Part shown: positions 1 through 5,602 of the stretch, one piece after another
How positions within the stretch are numbered: position 1 is the stretch's first letter
Layout: each line of letters starts with the position of its first letter
DNA from: Candidatus Melainabacteria bacterium
GTDB lineage: Bacteria; Cyanobacteriota; Vampirovibrionia; LMEP-6097
DNA: 11,218 nucleotides
Direction: 5' to 3'
NCBI GenBank assembly: GCA_028817775.1
Contig: JAPPOW010000042.1
Span: 8,692 to 19,909, forward strand
The notes under the pieces: generated by a model
Databases searched by the model: none
Told to the model about the DNA's origin: nothing
The model's input: the letters and a program-made list of their open reading frames with translations, nothing else
Made by a program: the position numbers and the translations under genes

Positions 1-584
1 ATCCCAGGGATATCAATTCTTATTGCTCTATTAGCTGTATCTTCAACGATAGACGGAGCCATTTCTTCCCAGTTTGCAAGTTGACGTTTTCTTTCGTCAG
101 ATGCTTGTTGATAGTTAGCTTCCTGTTCAGCAACATTACCTTCACGCACCGCTTCCGTAATTTGTTTATGATTAGCTTGACTAACGTTAGCATTGGTAGC
201 TTCTGAGCTATTAAATTTATTAGAGAGTTCTTGTGAGTCTTGTAGGCTTTCTTCACCCGCTTGAGTTTTAGAAACTTCTTGTTGAATTTCTTGTTTTCTC
301 ATTTGAGTTTTGGCATCTTGAGCAATTGATTGAGAGAAGCCTGGCATGCTAGCTTGAGTTTGTGTTTTGGTTGGTGATTCGCTTGTTGTATTAGCTGTTT
401 GAGTTTCGTTGGTGAGACTTGGGTTAGGCTGAGTACGCGCTTGCGCCGTTTCCTGACGCATCATTGCTAGTTCATTTGCAAAACTTTTCTGGCCCGCAGT
501 TGGTTTACGGCCATTGATTAATGCATTGGCATTTTGCTGCGTCGGCTTGAATTTGATTTGTTCTTGGTTAATTAGTTTAGCCAC
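1..584 (-). CDS. Gln/Asn/Thr-rich protein, N-terminal part, runs off left edge
   Basis: I do not recognise this protein. Reading the minus strand from a GTG at 584 gives 194 uninterrupted codons to the window edge, so the C-terminus and stop lie outside. An in-frame TAA sits two codons before the GTG, which makes the GTG the first usable start. No Shine-Dalgarno sequence is visible, and the GTG lies in a small 4-bp hairpin (CCAC-TAATAC-GTGG). Residues about 45-150 are strongly enriched in Gln, Asn, Thr, Ser and Glu with few hydrophobics, so the region is probably disordered. A more ordered segment (EEMAPSIVEDTANRAIRI, near residue 173-190) begins at the edge. There is no signal peptide or membrane segment. 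Because fliJ lies on the same strand further upstream, a Gln-rich hook-length protein (FliK-like) is one possibility, but no FliK C-terminal domain is visible. A smaller reading frame inside 20-256 is a shadow. Confidence 0.7.
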   Translation of the reverse strand, partial: MAKLINQEQIKFKPTQQNANALINGRKPTAGQKSFANELAMMRQETAQARTQPNPSLTNETQTANTTSESPTKTQTQASMPGFSQSIAQDAKTQMRKQEIQQEVSKTQAGEESLQDSQELSNKFNSSEATNANVSQANHKQITEAVREGNVAEQEANYQQASDERKRQLANWEEMAPSIVEDTANRAIRIDIPG

Positions 585-677
585 GTATTAGTGGTAACAA
601 GTGGGGGTTATGCTTTGGTTAAAATAGCCAAATAGCTAAAGCTGTGAGATTGTGGGGACATGGACCTTTGGTGATGC

Positions 678-708
678 TTGAAAACACCTAATGAGCGTTT
701 GGTATCAT
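678..708 (+). promoter_or_regulatory. possible promoter for the 739 gene
   Basis: A TTGAAA box (678-683) and a TATCAT box (703-708) resemble sigma-70 hexamers and lie about 30 bases before the ATG at 739. The 19-base spacer is longer than the ideal 17, so this is tentative. The rest of the 585-738 divergent spacer shows no clear element. Confidence 0.3.
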
Positions 709-738
709 ATGAAAGAACAAATAAGGAACTAGAAATAA

Positions 739-1524
739 ATGATTAAGGGTTTAGATGCATTGAATTTTATGACAGCAGTATTAGACAAAGCTGCTGCTTC
801 AAGAGAGCAAATTGGACGAGCAGGGCCTGATCAGGAAAGCTTAGTCTCTGACGAGCAGGCTAGAAAATTATTGTCTTTGCTCAATGCTCCTATCCGAAAC
901 CACTCAGTCCTGGAAGGCTCTATTTTGAAAGAATCTATTCAAAATCAGATCAAGAATGAGGGCTTTCAATGGCACCCAGATAGGCGAGGAATGAACTTCA
1001 ATATCTTTGGTTTAGCCTCTAGGCTATCTGAGCCAATTAATCGAGATGGACCTATTAACAAAGACCATATCCAATTTAGACTTGATACCGATGAAGTTGA
1101 TTTATCGGGAGAAAATACAGAGCAAAGCTTTTTTGTTACAAGTCAAATTCTTGACAGTATCATTATTGGTGCCTTGGTAAATCCAAGCGAAGCCATGTGC
1201 GACCTTGCCAAAGCTTTCTTTGATGGTTTGGATGCAAGTATTAGAATGAAAATTTTTAATGATGCCTTAAATGAAACAGCCGCAAACGCTGATAGCCCAC
1301 ATAGTCCTAATCCACCTTACACACCAGAAGTAATGCTTAACGCTTATGCGCGGGATGGAGAGCAAGTTTTTAGCCGCATAGGACTACTGGATCAAGACCA
1401 ATTGGCTGAAGCGAAAACCAGTCTAGAAGTGAGAAAGGAGGCAGTTTTGAATCAAATAGATAAAAGATTTGGTCATGCCTTTGTCACTAGTTTAATGCCT
1501 GATGAACTTAGTGAGGAAAGCTGA
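739..1524 (+). CDS. hypothetical protein, 261 aa
   Basis: I do not recognise this protein. The ATG at 739 follows AAGGAA (about 722-727), a plausible but rather distant ribosome binding site, and no better start is seen. The product has no signal peptide or clear membrane span, so it is probably cytoplasmic. It is mixed in composition: an N-terminal part rich in charged residues with DEQARKLLSLLNAPIR near residues 38-53, a middle part with a short hydrophobic stretch (SQILDSIIIGALVNPSEAM, about 134-152), a Pro/Ser/Asn-rich linker (SPHSPNPPYTPE, about 186-197), and an acidic C-terminus (PDELSEES). It lies 48 bases before another unrecognised plus-strand gene and may be cotranscribed with it. 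The left-edge gene diverges from it. Its low similarity to anything I know and its composition suggest a lineage-restricted protein; function is unknown. Confidence 0.75.
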   Translation: MIKGLDALNFMTAVLDKAAASREQIGRAGPDQESLVSDEQARKLLSLLNAPIRNHSVLEGSILKESIQNQIKNEGFQWHPDRRGMNFNIFGLASRLSEPINRDGPINKDHIQFRLDTDEVDLSGENTEQSFFVTSQILDSIIIGALVNPSEAMCDLAKAFFDGLDASIRMKIFNDALNETAANADSPHSPNPPYTPEVMLNAYARDGEQVFSRIGLLDQDQLAEAKTSLEVRKEAVLNQIDKRFGHAFVTSLMPDELSEES

Positions 1525-1572
1525 GACTTCTAGTACTATGCTGGCCTTATCTAGCAAAATTACCTAGAATAA

Positions 1573-3069
1573 ATGCAGAAGAGCGGTACTATCTATCCAA
1601 TAGCAGTAGAGCATGGAGCCTTTCCAAAACTTAGAGACTTTGTCCTTAAAGCAAAGGATCTAGCCAACACATTAAGCAAGGGAGCAAATACTGAAACTAA
1701 CCACCTAAGAAAAAAACTAGACCATGTTTTGACTAAAGTTTTTGAAGACGATCAAAGCATGCAGCAAGCAATGCAAGAGCTAATTGATGCCTATAAACTC
1801 TACGGCAAAAACATTGGCACAGACCTAAATCAAGTTTACGCAAATGAAAAAGCTAAGTATAAGCTAGAGAAGGCAAGACGAATATTAAGGATCACTGCAA
1901 TAGCTGGTGATCTATTTAGATCATCTGCCTTTGCAGAGACTCGACAACACGAATTCACGTGGAATAGAGGATTGTTTTTAGATATGGTCAAAACAATGGA
2001 TTTTGAACTACTATCCAGAAATCTCAAGAATGTAAATTTAAGTCACGGAACAGATAGCCAAACTCTAAATCTTATCAGCCAAGCTCTTCTAGAACGAAGC
2101 GATGTCAAAACCAAAGTGAAAGATGAATTGAAAGCAAGAATTGAAAAAAACAAAAGACAATGCTATCTAGAATCAATGCTCTTGCTCAAGTTGGCTAAAA
2201 AGCTACTCCCCGATTTTGATTTAGATATAGTCAAAAGCATATATGAATATAATCAGCACCAAAGTGTCTACGGTCTTGCTGCATTATTAATTGAGGAGCA
2301 TGATAGCAATGCAGAAGATTTTTACTGGCAGGTAGCTAATTCTAAACGAAGAGATGATCCTTATAATAATCAAAAAAGGCGTGATGCACTTTTGAGGTAT
2401 ATCGAAACTGCTCTTGAAGCCAAAAAAGCCAATGCAAACATTGCAGCAAAACTAAAAGACTATGCCAACAGCACTAGTAGAATCCCTCTTAAACTTACAG
2501 CCCTAAGCTGCCTAATAGCAGAAGAAGGACTTCAACCTGAAGGCATGAAAACGGCAATAGAAATAATTAAAGAAGAACTAGCCAAGAATGATAGTTCCTT
2601 CTCGCTTTATTTGCTCTTACGAAGAAACGCTAAATCTACGCTCTATCACAGTCATGAAAATCAAAAGACCCAAGTTAAATTTATTCGTGCACTCCTAGAG
2701 GAGTTCGATGATTTTGACGGCATATTAGCAAAAATAAAAGCAAAAGAAGACAGCAACGAAAACAAAGAAAGTTTAATGAGAGAAAATCAAAACAATCTAG
2801 TTTCTCCAAGTTTTAATGTCGACGATGATCTACAAAGCTGCTTAGAAAAGGTCTTGAGCCTAAAGGATCTAGGCTCTTGGTCACTTAGAGAAGCCGTTGC
2901 AAAACTTAGGAAGAACGCAACTCATTTATTAATGCAAAAACTCAAAGATGTAAATAAAGCTGCACGGGCTTTGGTAGCCAATCTCAAAGACAAAGCCAAC
3001 GAGGAACAGAAAACACTAGCCAATCTTATTACTGATCTTGCCCAAGCTTTAGGAATCCAAACGACTTAA
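1573..3069 (+). CDS. hypothetical helical protein, 498 aa
   Basis: I do not recognise this protein. An in-frame TAA (1570-1572) directly abuts the ATG at 1573, so this is the first available start, yet no Shine-Dalgarno sequence precedes it. The product is rich in Lys, Leu, Ala and Glu with very few Pro or Gly, and looks almost wholly alpha-helical with several Lys/Glu-rich amphipathic stretches (for example residues 90-110 and 190-225). No signal peptide, membrane span or catalytic motif is visible. The helical repeats in residues 225-400 could be a tetratricopeptide- or HEAT-like solenoid, but I cannot see a clear consensus. An acidic, Asn-rich linker lies near residues 395-420. Its stop codon overlaps that of the convergent fliJ gene. 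It may share a transcript with the 739 gene, 48 bases upstream. Function unknown. Confidence 0.75.
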   Translation: MQKSGTIYPIAVEHGAFPKLRDFVLKAKDLANTLSKGANTETNHLRKKLDHVLTKVFEDDQSMQQAMQELIDAYKLYGKNIGTDLNQVYANEKAKYKLEKARRILRITAIAGDLFRSSAFAETRQHEFTWNRGLFLDMVKTMDFELLSRNLKNVNLSHGTDSQTLNLISQALLERSDVKTKVKDELKARIEKNKRQCYLESMLLLKLAKKLLPDFDLDIVKSIYEYNQHQSVYGLAALLIEEHDSNAEDFYWQVANSKRRDDPYNNQKRRDALLRYIETALEAKKANANIAAKLKDYANSTSRIPLKLTALSCLIAEEGLQPEGMKTAIEIIKEELAKNDSSFSLYLLLRRNAKSTLYHSHENQKTQVKFIRALLEEFDDFDGILAKIKAKEDSNENKESLMRENQNNLVSPSFNVDDDLQSCLEKVLSLKDLGSWSLREAVAKLRKNATHLLMQKLKDVNKAARALVANLKDKANEEQKTLANLITDLAQALGIQTT

Positions 3070-3527
3070 AGAACTAGCTCTGAATCAAGTTCTGGCTTAG
3101 CCACCATTTCATTAGCATATTGCATCGTTACTTTCTCATCGATTAGTTTTTGTTCTAATCTAGCTTCCTCTAATTTATACTCTTCTTCTTGTTTTTCACG
3201 CAGTTTTTCAAGCGCTTCTACTTTCTTCTGAGCTTCAATAAGCTCTTTTTTGCGGGCTTCAAGTTCTTGTTCTTTGCGAATCAAATCTTGCTTAGCTTTA
3301 GTCAGGTCATCATCCAGTGATTTGATGACTCGTAAATAATCCTCAGCCATTGAATAGTTGCTATCAAGCAGTTCTTCATGTTTCTCCTTGAGCTTACGTT
3401 TGCAGGTTTCGACATGCAATTGAGCTTCTTGGAGAGCTTTTTGGGCAGCAATCACTGCCAAACGGGCACGCTCCAGCGCTTGCCGTCTAATTGTTAATAC
3501 TCGTTCTAGCCGAAATACGAATGGCAC
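3066..3527 (-). CDS. fliJ: FliJ-like flagellar export chaperone
   Basis: FliJ is the small coiled-coil stalk of the flagellar type III export ATPase: it fits into the FliI hexamer, contacts FlhA and helps escort export substrates at the cytoplasmic face of the basal body. The 153-aa length is typical. The start PFVFRLERVLTIRRQALERA matches the FliJ hallmark (a short F-x-F-x-L-x-x-V-L entry followed by R/K-rich helix), and the rest is an unbroken Lys/Glu/Leu/Ala-rich coiled coil to about residue 130. The start codon is GTG at 3527, supported by the N-terminal match; GAGAG about 10 bases upstream is a weak ribosome binding site, and an in-frame TGA lies five codons upstream. It is unusual in having no other recognisable flagellar gene beside it: rpsB diverges from it and a hypothetical gene converges on it with a four-base stop overlap. 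Other coiled-coil proteins can mimic FliJ, so the name rests on the N-terminus, length and architecture. Confidence 0.75.
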   Translation of the reverse strand: MPFVFRLERVLTIRRQALERARLAVIAAQKALQEAQLHVETCKRKLKEKHEELLDSNYSMAEDYLRVIKSLDDDLTKAKQDLIRKEQELEARKKELIEAQKKVEALEKLREKQEEEYKLEEARLEQKLIDEKVTMQYANEMVAKPELDSELVL

Positions 3528-3590
3528 AACTATATTCTCTCAGAAATTCATTAAGTAGAGCTTAAGAAAGTCCAATAGTATTAACGATTT

Positions 3591-3599
3591 TGCTAGAAT
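3591..3599 (+). promoter_or_regulatory. extended -10 promoter of rpsB-tsf
   Basis: TGC-TAGAAT matches an extended -10 element (TGn followed by a TATAAT-like hexamer). No good -35 box is seen about 17 bases upstream, which fits the extended -10 class. It would start transcription near 3606 and give a leader of about 60 bases that contains the hairpin at 3613-3651. Confidence 0.45.
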
Positions 3600-3612
3600 T
3601 TTAGCTCTAATA

Positions 3613-3651
3613 GGGCAAAGTTGAGAAAGGTTAAGGCTCAGCTCAAGGCCC
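3613..3651 (+). promoter_or_regulatory. leader hairpin before rpsB, possible S2 autoregulatory site
   Basis: GGGC (3613-3616) pairs with GCCC (3648-3651), and TTGAG (3621-3625) pairs with CTCAA (3642-3646), leaving an asymmetric internal loop (AAAG against G) and a 16-base apical loop. The structure ends just before the Shine-Dalgarno AAAAGGA. In several bacteria S2 represses its own rpsB-tsf mRNA through a structured leader; that this hairpin does so is inference from position and shape. Confidence 0.4.
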
Positions 3652-3666
3652 ATAAAAGGAAAGGAA

Positions 3667-4452
3667 ATGACAACAACAGAAACAAAGGCTGATGCGAAAG
3701 CAGAAGCAGAAGCTAAAGAACGCGAGCTAGCGATGGCTGCCCGCACCGAAGAAGCCAAAGCTCTACTCAAGGAGCTGTTCAACGCAGGGGTTCACCTTGG
3801 TCACGATACTAAGGAATGGGATCCTAAGATGCATGACTATATCTTTGATACCAAAGGCAGTACTCACATCATCAATCTCAGCATCACTGTTAACAACTTG
3901 ATGCATGCAGCTGACTTCTTGAAGAAACAAGCAAGGTTGGGACGCAATATTTTATACGTTGGTACTTCTAAGCAAACATCTGCGATCTGTAAATCTGAAG
4001 CAGAGAGAGCGGAAGTATTCTTCATCAACCAGAGATGGTTAGGTGGTTTGATCACTAACTTTGACACTATCAGAGCTAGATTGAACAAACTTAGAGAATT
4101 AGAACTACAAAAAGAAACTGGTGGATTTGAAAACTACGGTAAAAAAGAAGTAGCAAGACTCAACCGTCAAATCAGCAAACTCAACAAATCACTTGGTGGA
4201 TTGAAGAAGATGCGTGGTAGACCAGAAGTGATTGTGGTCTTTGATCAAGTCAAGGACAAGATTGCAGTGATTGAAGCTCAGAAAGTCAAAGCAAGTCTAG
4301 TTGCACTTACTGATACAAATTGTGATCCAAGCGGTGTTGATTTCGTAATCCCTGCTAATGATGATTCAATGAGATCAATCAACGTGATTGCAAAGTATTT
4401 ATCCAATGCAATCATTGAAGGTGCAGCCGCAAGCAACAAACGTAGATATTAA
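3667..4452 (+). CDS. rpsB: 30S ribosomal protein S2
   Basis: S2 binds the 30S subunit at the head-body junction, late in assembly, and recruits S1 in many bacteria. The protein (261 aa) shows family landmarks in order: LFNAGVHLGH (about 37-46), the nucleotide-fold segment ILYVGTSKQTS, QRWLGGLITNF (about 122-132), the helical-hairpin region KSLGGLKKMRGRPEVIVVFD, and DTNCDPSGVDFVIPANDDS near the C-terminus. The ATG at 3667 is preceded by AAAAGGA with about 7-base spacing. This start gives an N-terminal extension of roughly 25 residues, rich in Ala, Glu and Lys, compared with the usual S2. A later ATG (residue 23) would remove most of it but has no comparable ribosome binding site. tsf follows after 11 bases, the classical rpsB-tsf operon. 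An extended -10 promoter and a leader hairpin lie upstream. Confidence 0.97.
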   Translation: MTTTETKADAKAEAEAKERELAMAARTEEAKALLKELFNAGVHLGHDTKEWDPKMHDYIFDTKGSTHIINLSITVNNLMHAADFLKKQARLGRNILYVGTSKQTSAICKSEAERAEVFFINQRWLGGLITNFDTIRARLNKLRELELQKETGGFENYGKKEVARLNRQISKLNKSLGGLKKMRGRPEVIVVFDQVKDKIAVIEAQKVKASLVALTDTNCDPSGVDFVIPANDDSMRSINVIAKYLSNAIIEGAAASNKRRY

Positions 4453-4463
4453 GGAGAATAATA

Positions 4464-5336
4464 ATGAGTTTTACAGCAAAAGACGTAGCAGAGCTTAGAG
4501 CGATGACTGGTGCAGGAATGATGGACTGCAAGAACGCGCTCAAAGAAACTGACGGCAATATGGATGAAGCGGTGAACTATCTTAGACAAAAAGGTATCGC
4601 CAAAGCAGCTAAGAAAGCTGGCAATGTAGCAGCAGAAGGTGTAGTTACTTCAGCAAGCGGTAGCAATGCAGCAGTATTGGTTGAGATTAATACTCAAACT
4701 GACTTCGCTGCAAAGAACGAAGACTTTATCGCTTTTGTTAAGCAAGTTGCAGATACTGCACTAGCTAACAAAACAGCTACAATCGAAGCTCTTCTTGCAG
4801 CTGATCTTGGTGGTAAATCAGTAGCAGATACGCAAACTGAGCTTACGGCTAAGATTGGTGAGAAGATTGATGTTCGCAGAGTTGCTTTAGTTGAAGCAAG
4901 CGGCACTGTAGCAAGCTATGTACACCCAGTTGGTTCTAAGATTGGTGTACTAGTTGGTTTGTCTACTGATGCAGCGGACAAAGCGGCTGATGTAGCGATG
5001 CATGTTGCAGCAGCAAGTCCAGCTCCTGAGTTTATTACTAGAGATGAGATTCCTGCTGATGTGATCGCGAAGGAGAAAGAAATCGAATCTCAAAAAGATG
5101 ATCTTGCTGGTAAACCAGCTGAGATTGTTGAAAAAATTGTTACCGGTAGAGTTGATAAATTACTTGCTGAGCGCGTATTGCTTGAGCAACCATTTGTCAA
5201 AGATCCTGGTACTAAGGTTTCTGCTTTCTTGGGTGGTGCCAGTGTTGAAGCTTGTGTAAGATTCAACCTTGGTGAAGGTATCGAGAAGAAAGAAGAAGAT
5301 TATGCTGCAGAAGTTGCAGCTGCGATGAAGGTATAA
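4464..5336 (+). CDS. tsf: elongation factor Ts
   Basis: EF-Ts is the guanine nucleotide exchange factor that regenerates EF-Tu-GTP during translation in the cytoplasm. The 290-aa protein has the N-terminal UBA-like domain with the hallmark TGAGMMDCKNAL (residues about 15-26), the exchange motif QTDFAAKNEDF (about 77-87) that inserts into EF-Tu, and both halves of the core, with HPVGSKIGVLVGL and HVAAASPAPEF in the second subdomain, then a coiled region and LEQPFVKDP. The start is clear: AAGGAG lies 7 bases before the ATG. The size is that of full-length EF-Ts, longer than the shortened form typical of Cyanobacteria. It is cotranscribed with rpsB. The REP-like palindrome and tRNA-Leu directly after the stop may mark the operon end. 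Confidence 0.97.
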   Translation: MSFTAKDVAELRAMTGAGMMDCKNALKETDGNMDEAVNYLRQKGIAKAAKKAGNVAAEGVVTSASGSNAAVLVEINTQTDFAAKNEDFIAFVKQVADTALANKTATIEALLAADLGGKSVADTQTELTAKIGEKIDVRRVALVEASGTVASYVHPVGSKIGVLVGLSTDAADKAADVAMHVAAASPAPEFITRDEIPADVIAKEKEIESQKDDLAGKPAEIVEKIVTGRVDKLLAERVLLEQPFVKDPGTKVSAFLGGASVEACVRFNLGEGIEKKEEDYAAEVAAAMKV

Positions 5337-5342
5337 ACCTTT

Positions 5343-5380
5343 GTCATCCTGAGGAGCCCTATAGGGCGACGTCAGGATCT
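5343..5380. repeat. REP-like palindromic element
   Basis: ATCCTGA (5346-5352) pairs with TCAGGAT (5372-5378) around a perfect 12-base palindrome GCCCTATAGGGC (5356-5367), with short unpaired GGA and GACG flanks. The outline GTCATCCTGAGGAG...CAGGATCT resembles dispersed REP-like elements found between genes in many environmental bacteria. Only one copy is visible here, so repetition in the genome is inferred. No U-run follows, so it is a poor intrinsic terminator, though it could protect the tsf mRNA 3' end or separate it from the tRNA. Confidence 0.55.
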
Positions 5381-5383
5381 GGT

Positions 5384-5470
5384 GCCGCTGTGGTGGAATT
5401 GGTAGACGCGTCTGACTCAAAATCAGATCTAGGCAACTAGGTAACAGTTCAAGTCTGTTCAGCGGCACCA
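5384..5470 (+). tRNA. tRNA-Leu (anticodon CAA)
   Basis: An 87-base class II tRNA. The acceptor stem GCCGCTG pairs with CAGCGGC, followed by discriminator A and an encoded CCA. The D-loop (GAATTGGTAGAC) is typical of leucine tRNAs. The anticodon stem TCTGA/TCAGA encloses the loop CTCAAAA, giving anticodon CAA, which reads UUG codons. The long variable arm has a CTAG/CTAG stem, and the T-arm is AACAG-TTCAAGT-CTGTT. It lies 47 bases after tsf, could be processed from the same transcript, and is followed at once by a run of six T. Confidence 0.97.
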
Positions 5471-5480
5471 TCTTTTTTAT
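5471..5480 (+). terminator. U-run after tRNA-Leu
   Basis: TCTTTTTTAT directly follows the CCA end. The GC-rich acceptor pairing (extendable to GGTGCCGCTG/CAGCGGCACC) or the T-arm hairpin could serve with this U-run to end transcription; this is inferred from proximity. Confidence 0.35.
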
Positions 5481-5505
5481 AAATCAATTACCTATCTGAT
5501 GCCGT

Positions 5506-5532
5506 GCGGCGCTACTCTTAAAGCGCCGCTTT
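5506..5532 (+). terminator. GC-rich hairpin, possible terminator
   Basis: GCGGCGCT (5506-5513) pairs perfectly with AGCGCCGC (5522-5529) around an 8-base loop and is followed by only three T. It lies between the tRNA and the promoter of the next gene, a natural place for a back-up terminator, but the short U-run makes this uncertain. Confidence 0.4.
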
Positions 5533-5565
5533 ACTGGACATCCACACATTGAGGCAGCTCTGGCA

Positions 5566-5574
5566 TGCTATTAT
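5566..5574 (+). promoter_or_regulatory. extended -10 promoter of the 5603 gene
   Basis: TGC-TATTAT is an extended -10 element that would begin transcription near 5581 and leave a leader of about 22 bases. A TTGAGG lies only 14 bases upstream, too close for a standard -35. The TGCTA core is identical to that in front of rpsB. Confidence 0.5.
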
Positions 5575-5602
5575 GTGAGCAAGCAACTGTCAAAGAAGAC
5601 AT

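Noticed and set aside
20..256. Minus-strand reading frame of 78 codons
   Set aside because: It lies in a different frame inside the longer open frame 1-584 on the same strand, which has more natural composition and runs off the edge.
585..738. Flagellar sigma-28 promoter in the divergent spacer
   Set aside because: No TAAA and GCCGATAA pair with the right spacing was found on either strand.
1525..1572. Promoter just before the 1573 gene (TAGAAT at 1565-1570)
   Set aside because: The box ends two bases before the ATG, so transcription would begin inside the coding region; cotranscription with the 739 gene is more likely.
5160..5471. Minus-strand frame of 103 codons across the tsf end and tRNA
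   Set aside because: It spans the REP-like palindrome and the whole tRNA-Leu and has no start signals; it is a shadow. The short QDDKG peptide it encodes comes from the palindrome.
5506..5529. GC-rich hairpin as a riboswitch or small RNA
   Set aside because: It is a plain 8-bp stem with no conserved riboswitch core; a terminator role is simpler.
5384..5602. tRNA-Leu as an integration site for a mobile element
   Set aside because: No integrase, no direct repeat of the tRNA 3' end and no phage or plasmid genes are visible downstream in the window.
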